Assembly: GCA_944390915.1 (NCBI GenBank)
Contig: CALXRS010000004.1
Span: 1-64,000 of the forward strand
DNA length: 64,000 bases
Direction of reading: 5' to 3'
Source: an uncultured Alphaproteobacteria bacterium
Lineage (GTDB): Bacteria; Pseudomonadota; Alphaproteobacteria; RF32; CAG-239
Shown: one piece after another, positions 52,465 through 61,732 of the stretch
How positions within the stretch are numbered: the stretch's first letter is position 1
Layout: every line of letters begins with the position of its first letter
Made by a program: the position numbers and the translations under genes
Notes under the pieces: model-generated
Told to the model about the DNA's origin: nothing
What the model saw: only the letters and a program-made list of their open reading frames with translations
The model's database searches: none

Positions 52465-52896
52465 ATGAACTTAAACATTGATGTCGACAGAATGCTCAAA
52501 TCGCTGGAAAAAGAAAACTTCCATCTGCTTGATGACGAGCGTTTGTGTCAGCTGGCCATTGAAGTGCGCACCGCGCTGATTGTTTTGCGCGACGAGCAGG
52601 CCGCTTTGCCGGGAGCCGCGGAAGCCGTGGAGCTTTTTGAAAGCTATGACAAAGTGCTCGGAGCGGAACTGGAAACCCGCGGTTATCGCGTAGCCGACAG
52701 CGCGACATTGTTGTCCGCCGATGCAGAGGAAATTGCCGAGGCTTTGATTGACCTTGATTTTCAGACGCTTCTGGATTGGTCCGATTCCTTAAAGAATACG
52801 GCCGAAAATAACGAAGAAGATGCCTATATGCTGTCTTTCGTCAACGAAGAAATACACCGTCGAACGCTTGAGCTTAACGGTGGTATGTGCAGCTAG
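52465..52896 (+). CDS. Small helical protein of unknown function, paralog B
   Basis: A 143-residue helical protein, MNLNIDVDRMLKSLEKENF..., diverged from paralog A (see there). Acidic, with Glu/Asp-rich middle (ADAEEIAEALIDL) and a C-terminal RRTLELNGGMCS. It starts 32 bases after paralog A's stop, again with an AT-only leader (TTAATTATTTAATTT) and no Shine-Dalgarno. A bidirectional terminator follows. The pair is probably co-transcribed. Confidence 0.7.
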   Translation: MNLNIDVDRMLKSLEKENFHLLDDERLCQLAIEVRTALIVLRDEQAALPGAAEAVELFESYDKVLGAELETRGYRVADSATLLSADAEEIAEALIDLDFQTLLDWSDSLKNTAENNEEDAYMLSFVNEEIHRRTLELNGGMCS

Positions 52897-52914
52897 AAAG
52901 CGTCTTACGAACTT

Positions 52915-52949
52915 AAAAAACAGCCAACCTTTGCGGTCGGCTGTTTTTT
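52915..52949. terminator. Bidirectional terminator between paralog B and metG
   Basis: AAAAAACAGCCAACC and GGTCGGCTGTTTTTT pair at 14 of 15 positions around a 5-base loop; T-runs on both strands serve the two convergent genes. Confidence 0.85.
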
Positions 52950-52966
52950 TTGTAAGATTTTGGCGC

Positions 52967-54487
52967 TTATTCCACCATCGGAAACAGCGGATCGCCGACT
53001 TTTACGGTCGTGCCGGCGGCGAGTTTGAACGGCGTAAAATCCGCTTTGAAAGAAACCTGAGCCAACCCCAGCGAATCTTCTATTTTGCGGGCGCTGGCGG
53101 GAGTCAGCGGATACATGGCCAGCCCGATCAGCCGCAAACATTCCAGCGTGGTATAGACCACGGCTTCGAAACGTTCGCGTTGTTCCGGTTTTTTGGCCAG
53201 AACCCAGGGTTCGTTGGCGGCAAAATAGGCATTGACGGCGTCGCCGGCTTTGACAACGCTGTCGGCCAGTTCGCTGATGACCTCAAGCGACAGCTCCTGA
53301 CTGAACAGGCGTGTAAATCTGTCGGCAATGCCGCTCACGAGTTTTTTGTCGTCGTCGTTCAGGCTGTCGGCGGAAGGAACCTTTCCGTCGAGGCTTTTCT
53401 GAGTCATTTTCAAAACCCGCATTTGCAGGTTGCCGATATTGTTGGCAAGAATTTTATACCCCTGTTTGAGCATCGGTATGCTGATTTGCGAATCGCCGCC
53501 CAGGGTCATATTGTGGATGAGGTAAAAACGCAGGGCGTCTACCCCGAGCAGGCGGATAACCTCTACCGGATCAACCACGTTGCCGAGAGATTTGGACATT
53601 TTAACCCCGCCTTCGCCGATCCAGTAGCCGTGGATAAAATAGTGCCGAACCGGCGCCACGCCGAGCGCGTGCAGCATAATCGGCCAATAGATGCAGTGCG
53701 GTTTTAAGATGTCTTTGGCAATCAGGTGGTGCGAGTTGGCCCAGATTTCTTCAAAATCCGGATTGTGTCCGTAATTGAGGGTGGAAATATAATTAACCAG
53801 CGCGTCAAACCAAATATAGGTGACGTAATCGTGGTCAAAAGGCAGCTCCACGCCCAGCCATACCCGCGACTTCGGGCGGGAAATGCACAGGTCGTCCAGA
53901 GGTTCTTTAAGCATGCCGAGAACTTCGTTGGCGTATTTGGCCGGCTGAATCCAGTCCGGATGGGTGTTGATATAGTCTATCAGCCATTGGCGATAAGGTT
54001 CCAGCCGGAAAAAATAGTTTTCTTCGCTGATGGCTTTCGGAGCTTTTTTGTGGTCGGGGCAGCAGCCGTTTTCGTCCAAATCGGATTTTTTCTTGAACTG
54101 CTCGCAGCCTTCGCAATAAAGTCCTTCGTACGATTTTTTGACAATCAGTCCACGGTCGTAAATGGTTTGCAAAATTTCCTGCACGATTTTTTTGTGCTCC
54201 GGTCGGGAAGTGCGTACGAAATAGTCGAAATCGATGCCGAGATCGACAAACAGATTGCGGAAGTTTTCGCTCTGACGGGTGAGAAATTCGTCGGCAGAAA
54301 GACCGCTTTCTTCAATGCTGTGCTGGTTTTTCTGTCCGTGCTCGTCGGTGCCGGTGGTATAATATACTTCGTTGCCCCGCATGGTTTCAAACTTTTTCAT
54401 CACGTCGCCGAGGATGGAGGTGTAGGCGTGCCCGATGTGGGGCAGCCCGTTCAAATAGTAAATCGGGGTGGTAATATATTTTTTCAT
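52967..54487 (-). CDS. metG: Methionyl-tRNA synthetase
   Basis: A 506-residue class Ia synthetase. HIGH motif is YYLNGLPHIGHAYTS, zinc site CEGCEQFKKKSDL with CCPDHKK, KMSKS as GGVKMSKSLGNVV, and helical anticodon domain. No C-terminal dimerisation (tRNA-binding) domain, as is common in this lineage. The ATG has GGAG six to eight bases upstream. Divergent from rimP. Confidence 0.95.
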   Translation of the reverse strand: MKKYITTPIYYLNGLPHIGHAYTSILGDVMKKFETMRGNEVYYTTGTDEHGQKNQHSIEESGLSADEFLTRQSENFRNLFVDLGIDFDYFVRTSRPEHKKIVQEILQTIYDRGLIVKKSYEGLYCEGCEQFKKKSDLDENGCCPDHKKAPKAISEENYFFRLEPYRQWLIDYINTHPDWIQPAKYANEVLGMLKEPLDDLCISRPKSRVWLGVELPFDHDYVTYIWFDALVNYISTLNYGHNPDFEEIWANSHHLIAKDILKPHCIYWPIMLHALGVAPVRHYFIHGYWIGEGGVKMSKSLGNVVDPVEVIRLLGVDALRFYLIHNMTLGGDSQISIPMLKQGYKILANNIGNLQMRVLKMTQKSLDGKVPSADSLNDDDKKLVSGIADRFTRLFSQELSLEVISELADSVVKAGDAVNAYFAANEPWVLAKKPEQRERFEAVVYTTLECLRLIGLAMYPLTPASARKIEDSLGLAQVSFKADFTPFKLAAGTTVKVGDPLFPMVE

Positions 54488-54678
54488 CGGCAGTTCTCCT
54501 TGTTTGGCAAAAATCGAATCTGCCGCGCAGAGTATAACAAGTTGCCCTCAAAATCAACGCCTTTTTTGCTTTCGGCAACCTGCGGCGGAACAAAAAAATG
54601 CACCGCGGCGCAAAAAAAGCTTTTATTTTTTGAAATATGTGCTATAGATAACGTATCCTTTCATAATAGTATGGTTGA

Positions 54679-54706
54679 AAGTGGGGCCGAAAGCCCCGCT
54701 TTTTTG
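54679..54706 (+). terminator. Leader attenuator of the rimP-nusA operon
   Basis: AAGTGGGGC and GCCCCGCTT form a 9-bp stem (one G-U) with a CGAAA loop, followed by TTTTTTG. It lies between metG (divergent) and rimP, and no gene lies upstream on this strand. It therefore can only act on the operon's own leader transcript, a typical attenuator position. Confidence 0.65.
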
Positions 54707-54726
54707 TTAGTAACAAAGGAGATTTT

Positions 54727-55260
54727 ATGCAAATACAACATCCGCTGCAGGCACTGGTGGAACCGTTGACCGAAGAACTGGGTTATGAGCTGGTGCGCAT
54801 TATCACCATCGGCAACGTCAACCCGACGGTGCAGATTATGATTGACCGCAAAGACGGCGAAAACATTACCGTCGACGATTGCGCCGCCGTCAGCCGCGCC
54901 GTTTCCGCCCTGCTTGACGAAAAAGACCCGATCGACGGCCGTTATAATCTGGAGGTGAGTTCGCCCGGGCTTGACCGGCCGCTGACCAAGCTTGAGCATT
55001 TTGCCCGCTTTGCCGGTTTTGACGCCAAAATAGAAACCGACGAGGCCATCGACGGCCGCAAACGTTTTAAGGGTAAAATAGTCCGCACGGAAGACAACGG
55101 CGATATTGTCATGGCAACGGATACGGAAGAATTTGCCGTGCCCTTTGCCGCCGTTGCCAAAGCCAAGCTGCTTTTGACCGACGAACTTCTGGCCGCGGTC
55201 GCCGCCGATGACGGGGAGGAGCCGGCGGAGCTCGAAGCCGATGAAGAAACGGTGGAATAA
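54727..55260 (+). CDS. rimP: Ribosome maturation factor RimP
   Basis: A 177-residue 30S maturation factor. LTEELGYELVRI, VQIMIDRKDGE, VSRAVSALLDEKDPI and LEVSSPGLDRPL are the family blocks; an acidic tail ends it. It is required for 16S processing and small subunit assembly. AAAGGAGATTTT precedes the ATG. First gene of the operon running to pnp. Confidence 0.95.
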   Translation: MQIQHPLQALVEPLTEELGYELVRIITIGNVNPTVQIMIDRKDGENITVDDCAAVSRAVSALLDEKDPIDGRYNLEVSSPGLDRPLTKLEHFARFAGFDAKIETDEAIDGRKRFKGKIVRTEDNGDIVMATDTEEFAVPFAAVAKAKLLLTDELLAAVAADDGEEPAELEADEETVE

Positions 55261-55305
55261 AGACCTTGTAACCCGTATTAATCAAAATTAGTGACAGAGG
55301 AAAAA

Positions 55306-56841
55306 ATGCCAAATATCGAAAATATGCCAAGACCGGAAATTGTTTCGGTAGCCGACACCGTAGCCCGCGAAAAAAATATCGACAGGGAAGACGTTTTTGT
55401 GGCCATGGAAGTGGCTATCCAGAAAGCCGCCCGTTCGCGTTACGGTTTTGAGCACGACATCCGTGCCAAAATTGACCGCAAAACCGGCGCCATTACTTTG
55501 GAACGTTATCGCGAAGTGGTGGACGAGGTCGAAAACGAAGTGACCCAGCTGACGGCTGACGAAGCGCAAAAATACAAACCGGGCGCCAAAGTCGGCGATT
55601 TTATCATCGATCCGCTGCCGCCGCTTGATTTCGGCCGCGTGGCCGCACAGACGGGCAAACAGGTCATCGTGCAGAAAATCCGCGACGCCGAACGCAACCG
55701 CCAGTATGAGGAATATAAGGAAAAACTGGGCACCATCGTCAACGGCACGGTCAAACGCATCGAGTTCGGCAACGTTATTCTTGATATCGGCAAAACCGAA
55801 GCCGTGCTTCGCCGCGACGAAATTATCCCGCGGGAAAAATTCAAAAACGGCGACCGCGTGCGCGCCTATGTGCTGGACGTCCGCCGCGAGACCAAAGGGC
55901 CGCAGATTTTCCTGTCGCGCACCTGTCCGGAGTTTTTGGCCGCTTTGTTCACGCAGGAAGTTCCGGAAATTTATGACGGCATTGTCAAAATCATGGGGGT
56001 TGCCCGCGATCCGGGTTCCAAAGCCAAACTGGCGGTGAAGGCCGAAGACGTTACCATCGATCCGGTCGGCGCCTGCGTGGGGCTGCGCGGCATCCGCGTG
56101 CAGGCGGTGGTGACCGAACTGCAGGGCGAAAAAATCGACATTATTCCCTATTCCGAAGATCGGGCGCAATATATCGTCAGCGCGCTGGCGCCGGCCGAGG
56201 TGACCAAAGTGGTTCTGGATGAGGAAAACAACCGCATTGAAGCCGTGGTTGCCAAAGAGCAGTTTTCGATAGCCATCGGCCGCCGCGGGCAAAACGTCAA
56301 ATTGGCTTCGCAGCTTTTGAACTGCGATATCGACGTGCTGACGGAAGAGCAGGAAGCCGAACGCCGCTCCAATGAAAACAAAGTGCGGTCGCAGCGGTTT
56401 ATGGAAGCTTTGGATGTTGACGAGATGATTGCTCATCTGCTGATTGCCGAAGGTTTTTCGACCGTTGACGAAGTGGCGCTGGTGCCGCTTTCCGAACTGG
56501 CCGAAATTGAAGGCTTTGACGAAGACATAGCCACCGAGCTGCAAAGCCGCGCCAAAGAGTTTGTGGCCAACCGTGATGCCGCCTTTGCCGAAAAAAGTAA
56601 GGATCTGGGTATTGACGATACCCTGAAAGCGGCGGCCGGTCTGGATCAGGATATGATTTTGACGCTGGCCGAAAAAGGCGTGAAAACGCTGGATGACCTG
56701 GCCGATCTGGCGGCCGACGAGCTTATCGAAATGCTTGGCGAGAACACGCTGACGCAAACGGAAGCCAACAAGATTATCATGGCCGCCCGCGAGCACTGGT
56801 TTGAAAACGAAGGGCAAGAAGAAAGCGATGAAGGAAAATAA
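55306..56841 (+). CDS. nusA: Transcription elongation/termination factor NusA
   Basis: A 511-residue protein: N-terminal RNA polymerase-binding domain, S1 domain (VKRIEFGNVILDIGKTEA), KH1 and KH2 (IAIGRRGQNVKLASQL), and two acidic C-terminal repeats. It modulates pausing and termination and often controls its own operon. ATG 55306 with AGAGGAA upstream; a GTG at 55291 in the same frame is less likely. Ends overlapping ylxR. Confidence 0.96.
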   Translation: MPNIENMPRPEIVSVADTVAREKNIDREDVFVAMEVAIQKAARSRYGFEHDIRAKIDRKTGAITLERYREVVDEVENEVTQLTADEAQKYKPGAKVGDFIIDPLPPLDFGRVAAQTGKQVIVQKIRDAERNRQYEEYKEKLGTIVNGTVKRIEFGNVILDIGKTEAVLRRDEIIPREKFKNGDRVRAYVLDVRRETKGPQIFLSRTCPEFLAALFTQEVPEIYDGIVKIMGVARDPGSKAKLAVKAEDVTIDPVGACVGLRGIRVQAVVTELQGEKIDIIPYSEDRAQYIVSALAPAEVTKVVLDEENNRIEAVVAKEQFSIAIGRRGQNVKLASQLLNCDIDVLTEEQEAERRSNENKVRSQRFMEALDVDEMIAHLLIAEGFSTVDEVALVPLSELAEIEGFDEDIATELQSRAKEFVANRDAAFAEKSKDLGIDDTLKAAAGLDQDMILTLAEKGVKTLDDLADLAADELIEMLGENTLTQTEANKIIMAAREHWFENEGQEESDEGK

Positions 56842-57427
56842 GCCCGAACGCACCTGCCTGTTGACGGGAGAAGCCAAAAGCGCCGACGAGCTGCTGCGCT
56901 TTACGCTTACTCCCGACCGGCAGGTTGTTCCCGATTTTAAGAAAAAGCTGCCGGGAAAAGGTTTTTACATTACCAATTCCCGCAGCGTTCTGGAACAGGC
57001 GGTCGCCAAAAATGTTTTCCGCAAGTTCGGCAAACATACGAAAGTTGCGCCGAATCTGGGGGAAATCGTTGAAAATGTCTTGAAAAACAGAGCTCTTGAG
57101 GCTATAAATCTGGCAAGAAAAGCCGGCGCGCTGATTGCCGGATTTGAAAAAGTCCGGGAAAACCTGCAAAAGGGCAAAGTTGCGTTTGTTCTGGAAGCAA
57201 CGGACGCCGGCAGCGACGGAGCCGCCAAAATCGGCGCCGCCGCCCGCGATACGGAAATTCTGCGCCTGTTTTCAACGGACGAACTGGACAGGGCTCTCGG
57301 TCGGGTTAATACGGTGCATGCCGCCCTCCTGAAAGGGCAGATGGCGGAATCGGTATATCGGCAATTGAAAAAGTGGCAGAATTTCAATTCCCGGGAATTT
57401 GATGAGATGGAGAAAATTTTAGAATGA
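56828..57427 (+). CDS. YlxR-type RNA-binding protein fused to an L7Ae domain
   Basis: A 199-residue protein. The N-terminal 75 residues are YlxR/DUF448 ([33 protein letters not shown]), the C-terminal 110 are L7Ae/L30e-like ([36 protein letters not shown]). Alphaproteobacteria commonly encode this fusion between nusA and infB. It probably binds RNA near the ribosome or RNA polymerase. It overlaps nusA by 14 bases and infB by 4. Confidence 0.9.
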   Translation: MKENKPERTCLLTGEAKSADELLRFTLTPDRQVVPDFKKKLPGKGFYITNSRSVLEQAVAKNVFRKFGKHTKVAPNLGEIVENVLKNRALEAINLARKAGALIAGFEKVRENLQKGKVAFVLEATDAGSDGAAKIGAAARDTEILRLFSTDELDRALGRVNTVHAALLKGQMAESVYRQLKKWQNFNSREFDEMEKILE

Positions 57428-59937
57428 CAGAAGATAATGCAAAAGCAAAATTAACATTATCGGGAAAAAAGACCCTCACGCTGAAAAACGTGGGCGACAC
57501 CAGACTGGCTGCCGACGGCAAAAAGATGGTGCAGGTCGAAGTGCGCAAAAAAAGAGTGATTGCTCCGACCGCCGCCGCCAAAGAGGCTAAAATAGACGAG
57601 GCTACCGCCGCCAAGCTGAAGCTGATTGCCGATGCCAAAGAGCATGACGCCCGCCGCCGGCAGGAAGAAGAGGAAAAAGCGGCTCTCAGACAAAAACAGA
57701 AGGAAGAAGAGGAGCTGCGCCAAAAAGAACTGGCCGAGCAGAAGCAAAAAGAGGAAGAAGAGCAAAAGCGTCTGGCCAAAGAAAAAGAAGAGGAAGAAAA
57801 GAAAAAGGCGGCCGAAAAGGAAAAGAAACAGACGGAGAACCGTCCGGCGGCCGACGATCGCGTTTTTAAGGGACGGGACAAGGATCGTCGCGCCAAGGAT
57901 TTTGACGACGAAGACGAAGAAGAGGACGACGGTTATTCGCGCAAAAGCCACGGCGTTGCCGAAAAGGTAAAGACCAAGGCGGAAGTTTTTGAACAGGAAC
58001 GCAAAAAGATAACCAAGCGCAGCTTCGAGCCGCAGCGCCGCAATCCGAAAGTGAGCATCCATACTTTCGGCGGCGAAGATGATGACGATGATTATTTCGG
58101 TTACGGGGCGCCGCGCCGCAGATATAAAAAGAAACAGCCCAAACCGGTGCAGGTCGCGCCGCAGCCTCAGGAAAAAATCATTAAGGAAGTGATTATTCCG
58201 GAAGTGATTACCGTGCAGGAGCTGGCCAACCGTATGGCTGAAAAGAGCGCGGAAGTTATTAAAAAACTGATGTCGCTCGGGGTGATGGCCACCATCAACC
58301 AGCCGATCGATGCCGACACCGCGCAAATTATCGTCGAAGAGATGGGGCATAAATGGAAGCGGGTGGCCGACAGCGATGTCGAGATGGTCTTAAACGAAGA
58401 GGAAAGCAAGCCCGAAAATCTGCGTCCGCGCGCGCCGGTGGTTACCGTCATGGGACACGTCGACCACGGCAAAACCTCGCTTTTGGACGCCCTGCGCGAA
58501 ACCAACGTGGCGGCAAAGGAAGCCGGCGGTATTACTCAACATATCGGCGCTTATCAGATTACCTTAAAAGACGGGCAGAAGATTACCTTTATCGATACGC
58601 CGGGACACGAGGCTTTTTCGGAAATGCGCGCCCGTGGCGCCAAAGTGACCGATATTGTGGTGCTGGTGGTGGCGGCCAATGACGGCATTATGCCGCAAAC
58701 GGTGGAAGCCATTCGCCATGCGCAGGCGGCGGAAGTGCCGATTGTGGTGGCCATTAACAAAATCGACCTGCCCGGCGCCGATCCGATGAAAGTCAAAACC
58801 GCGCTTTTGCAACACGGAATCGCCGTGGAGGAAATGGGCGGCGAATGTCTGTGCGCCGAAGTTTCCGCCAAAAAGCGGATTAATATCGACAAGCTGGTCG
58901 AGGCCATTTTGCTGCAGGCGGAAATTCTGGATCTGAAAGCCGATCCGACCTGCAAGGCCGGCGGTACGGTCATTGAAGCCAAAATGGAAAAAGGCCGCGG
59001 CTCGGTGGCAACGCTTTTGGTGCAGAAAGGTTCTTTGAAAGTCGGTGAAATCATTATTGCCGGCAAAGAATGGGGGCATGTCCGCGCCATGTTCAACGAA
59101 AACGGACACAAGATTTTTGAAGCCGGACCGGCCACGCCGGTTGAGGTTATCGGGCTGCAGGGAACGCCGGCGGCCGGGGACAACTTCAACGTGGTGGAAA
59201 GCGAATCGCAGGCCAAGGAAATCACCAACTACCGTATCCAAAAAGAACGCGACGCCAAACTGGTCAAGAGCGCAAAGTCGGCGATGGAACAGATGCTCGA
59301 CAAGATTAAGTCCGGCGAATCGAAACATCTGCCGGTGATTATCAAAGCCGACGTTCAGGGCTCGGTGGAAGCTATCGAAGGCACGTTGAACAAACTTTCC
59401 AACAACGAAGTCAGCGTGCAGATTTTGCATTCGGCCGTCGGTCCGATATCGGAATCCGATATTACTTTGGCCAAGGCTTCCAACGCGCTGATTATCGGCT
59501 TTAACGTCCGCGCCATTCCGCAGGCGCGCGATATGGCCCGCCGCGACGGTGTGGATATTCGTTATTATTCGATTATATATGACGTGGCCGACGATGTGAA
59601 AAAAGGTCTGGAAGGTCTGCTGTCGCCGGAAATCAGGGAAAAACTGCTCGGCTACGCGGAAATTCGCAACGTCTTTAACATTACCGGCGTTGGCAAGGTG
59701 GCCGGCTGCATGATTACCGAAGGAATGGTTCGCCGCGGCGCCAAAGTGCGCCTGTTGCGCGACAACGTGGTTATTCATGACGGCAGCCTGGGTCAGCTCA
59801 AGCGTTTCAAAGACGACGTAAAAGAGGTTAAAGAAGGCTACGAATGCGGCATGAGTTTTGAAAATTACAACGACATTCAGGTCGGCGATTTTATCGAATG
59901 TTACGAAATCGAGACGATTGCCGCCAAGCTGGCGTAG
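57424..59937 (+). CDS. infB: Translation initiation factor IF-2
   Basis: An 837-residue GTPase. A highly charged helical N-terminal region (about 40-260, Glu/Lys repeats) precedes an IF2-N domain, then the G domain: [45 protein letters not shown]. Domains II to IV end with [21 protein letters not shown]. It places initiator tRNA on the 30S subunit. It starts on the last ATGA of the upstream gene. Confidence 0.97.
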   Translation: MTEDNAKAKLTLSGKKTLTLKNVGDTRLAADGKKMVQVEVRKKRVIAPTAAAKEAKIDEATAAKLKLIADAKEHDARRRQEEEEKAALRQKQKEEEELRQKELAEQKQKEEEEQKRLAKEKEEEEKKKAAEKEKKQTENRPAADDRVFKGRDKDRRAKDFDDEDEEEDDGYSRKSHGVAEKVKTKAEVFEQERKKITKRSFEPQRRNPKVSIHTFGGEDDDDDYFGYGAPRRRYKKKQPKPVQVAPQPQEKIIKEVIIPEVITVQELANRMAEKSAEVIKKLMSLGVMATINQPIDADTAQIIVEEMGHKWKRVADSDVEMVLNEEESKPENLRPRAPVVTVMGHVDHGKTSLLDALRETNVAAKEAGGITQHIGAYQITLKDGQKITFIDTPGHEAFSEMRARGAKVTDIVVLVVAANDGIMPQTVEAIRHAQAAEVPIVVAINKIDLPGADPMKVKTALLQHGIAVEEMGGECLCAEVSAKKRINIDKLVEAILLQAEILDLKADPTCKAGGTVIEAKMEKGRGSVATLLVQKGSLKVGEIIIAGKEWGHVRAMFNENGHKIFEAGPATPVEVIGLQGTPAAGDNFNVVESESQAKEITNYRIQKERDAKLVKSAKSAMEQMLDKIKSGESKHLPVIIKADVQGSVEAIEGTLNKLSNNEVSVQILHSAVGPISESDITLAKASNALIIGFNVRAIPQARDMARRDGVDIRYYSIIYDVADDVKKGLEGLLSPEIREKLLGYAEIRNVFNITGVGKVAGCMITEGMVRRGAKVRLLRDNVVIHDGSLGQLKRFKDDVKEVKEGYECGMSFENYNDIQVGDFIECYEIETIAAKLA

Positions 59938-59957
59938 ACTTTTAGTGTTTTTAACCG

Positions 59958-60001
59958 GCCGAAAGTCCGTTTTTTTGAGGCGGATTTTCGGCTGTTTTTT
60001 G
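59958..60001 (+). terminator. Intrinsic terminator or attenuator between infB and rbfA
   Basis: GCCGAAAGTCCG and CGGATTTTCGGC pair at 11 of 12 positions around a loop starting with seven T's, followed by TGTTTTTTG. It is placed inside the operon, so it would lower expression of downstream genes. Confidence 0.6.
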
Positions 60002-60020
60002 CAAAAGGGAAAAGAAAAAA

Positions 60021-60398
60021 ATGGCAATAAAAGAACAATCTCAGCGGCAGCTCCGCGTCGGTCAGGAAATAAAGAAAATCATTGCCGGCGAAATCAATCA
60101 GGGCAAAGTGCGCAATCTGGAGGGCATCGATACGCTGGTAACCATCGTTGAGGCTCAGGTTTCGCCCGATTTGAAATATGCCGACGTCTATTTTATCACC
60201 TCCAACGCCACCACCGACAAAGAGGTGCTGGAAGGTTTGAACCTTGCCGCCAACCATTTTCGCAAAGTGGTGGCCGCCAATACGGCTCTGCGCTTTGTGC
60301 CGGAAATCCGTTTTCGGATAGACGACAGTTTTGCCGCCGCCGACAAAATTGAAAAACTGCTGCACGACCCGAAAGTGAGCCGGGACGTCAACAGCTGA
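60021..60398 (+). CDS. rbfA: Ribosome-binding factor A
   Basis: A 125-residue 30S biogenesis factor with the KH-like fold: QLRVGQEIKKIIAGEINQ, VTIVEAQVSPDLKYADVYF and TALRFVPEIRFRIDDSFAAA. It helps mature the 5' end of 16S rRNA and acts in cold adaptation. SD (AAAGGGAAAAG) precedes the ATG. truB follows 14 bases after its stop. Confidence 0.94.
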   Translation: MAIKEQSQRQLRVGQEIKKIIAGEINQGKVRNLEGIDTLVTIVEAQVSPDLKYADVYFITSNATTDKEVLEGLNLAANHFRKVVAANTALRFVPEIRFRIDDSFAAADKIEKLLHDPKVSRDVNS

Positions 60399-60412
60399 GC
60401 CGGGGTTTGCCG

Positions 60413-61324
60413 ATGAAACATCGCAGAGGAGACGACGTCAACGGCTGGCTTGTCATCGACAAGCCGGAGGGAATGGGCTCAACCGAGGTTGTCGGCCTGA
60501 CCCGCCGGCTGCTCAACGCTAAAAAAAACGGTCATACGGGGACGCTGGATCCGTTTGCGTCGGGTATTTTGCCGATAGCTTTCGGCGAGGCGACGAAACT
60601 GATAGGCTTTTTGGGCGACGAGCGCAAGGAATATGAATTTACCGTTCGTTGGGGAACGGCAACCGACAGCGGCGACAGCGACGGGCAAATTGTCCAAAGC
60701 GGCGGACGGATTCCCGATGATGAGGAAATCCGCGCGGTTTTGCCGGATTTTTGCGGGCGTATCAAGCAGGTTCCGCCGGTTTTTTCGGCGCTTAAAATCA
60801 ACGGCCGGCGCGCGTATGATTTGGCGCGCAAGGGCGAAACGCCGGTCATGCCGGAACGGACGGTCGAAATCTTTTCGCTGGCGTTTACGGGCAGCAGTCC
60901 CGCGGCCGGCGAAAGCCGCTTTAAGGTTTGCTGCTCCAAAGGCACCTATGTGCGCAGTCTCGGCCGCGACATTGCGGCAAAACTCGGCACCTGCGGGCAT
61001 CTCTGCCGCCTTAGGCGGACGCGTTCGGGTGTTTTTGACGAGTCTGCAAAAATTTTGCTGGAAACTTTGCAAAATATGGTGTATGTTGCAGAACGCAGAA
61101 AACTTTTGCTTCCGTCAGAAACCTCTCTGCGCGACATCGCGGTTATGGCTGTTTCGGAAGCGGAAGCCGCCAAGCTTATCCACGGACAGGCACTGTCACC
61201 GAAAGGACGGGAATCGATGTTTCCGGCCGGTGCTCTTGTCGCCGCCGTGTGCAACGGCAAAATGACGGCTCTGTTGCGAATCGAAGAAACAAGGTTTTCG
61301 CCGGTTCGCGTGTTTAATTTGTAA
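60413..61324 (+). CDS. truB: tRNA pseudouridine-55 synthase
   Basis: A 303-residue enzyme. The catalytic Asp lies in [15 protein letters not shown] (about residues 40-54); [22 protein letters not shown] and [15 protein letters not shown] are conserved. It makes pseudouridine in the T-loop of tRNAs. ATG 60413 ([12 protein letters not shown]) preferred over the TTG two codons upstream. Confidence 0.95.
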   Translation: MKHRRGDDVNGWLVIDKPEGMGSTEVVGLTRRLLNAKKNGHTGTLDPFASGILPIAFGEATKLIGFLGDERKEYEFTVRWGTATDSGDSDGQIVQSGGRIPDDEEIRAVLPDFCGRIKQVPPVFSALKINGRRAYDLARKGETPVMPERTVEIFSLAFTGSSPAAGESRFKVCCSKGTYVRSLGRDIAAKLGTCGHLCRLRRTRSGVFDESAKILLETLQNMVYVAERRKLLLPSETSLRDIAVMAVSEAEAAKLIHGQALSPKGRESMFPAGALVAAVCNGKMTALLRIEETRFSPVRVFNL

Positions 61325-61340
61325 TTTTGAGGAATATAAG

Positions 61341-61610
61341 ATGTCGATTACCAAAGAAGTAAAAAATGAACTGGCCAAAACATACGGCCTGAGCGAGGGC
61401 GATACCGGTTCGCCGGAAGTTCAGATTGCCATCTGGACCACCCGCATCAACAACCTGATTGAACATTTCAACGTTCACCGCAAAGATCTGCATTCCCGTC
61501 TGGGACTGATGAAAATGGTGAGCAAGCGTCGTCACCTTCTCGACTACCTGAAGAAAAAAGACGAAGGCAGATATCAGGAAATCATTAAAAAACTTAACAT
61601 TCGCCGCTAA
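61341..61610 (+). CDS. rpsO: 30S ribosomal protein S15
   Basis: An 89-residue ribosomal protein. [41 protein letters not shown] and [20 protein letters not shown] fit S15 exactly. It binds the 16S central domain early in assembly. ATG with TTGAGGAATA upstream. A terminator/processing hairpin separates it from pnp. Confidence 0.98.
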   Translation: MSITKEVKNELAKTYGLSEGDTGSPEVQIAIWTTRINNLIEHFNVHRKDLHSRLGLMKMVSKRRHLLDYLKKKDEGRYQEIIKKLNIRR

Positions 61611-61620
61611 GTTTTTCCGG

Positions 61621-61660
61621 TATTGCGGAACCGCCATCAAAACGGGTTCCGCAATACTTT
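61621..61660 (+). terminator. Terminator between rpsO and pnp
   Basis: TATTGCGGAACC and GGTTCCGCAATA form a perfect 12-bp stem with a 12-base loop, followed by CTTTTAT. In other proteobacteria this junction carries the RNase III and PNPase sites that control pnp; whether this hairpin serves that role is untested. Confidence 0.7.
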
Positions 61661-61670
61661 TATAAAAAAT

Positions 61671-61691
61671 CCTGTCCCCGAGGCGGGCAGG
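61671..61691 (+). promoter_or_regulatory. Hairpin in the pnp leader
   Basis: CCTGTCC and GGGCAGG pair over 7 positions (one G-U) with a 7-base loop, 42 bases upstream of the pnp ATG. It has no T-run, so it looks like an RNA processing or autoregulation structure. Confidence 0.4.
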
Positions 61692-61732
61692 TGATGTTTA
61701 AAGATGTAAGATGAAAAGAAAGGTAAGATAAT

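Noticed and set aside
55288-60027. Long minus-strand frames opposite nusA and infB
   Set aside because: Antisense shadows with no motif; the plus-strand proteins are certain.
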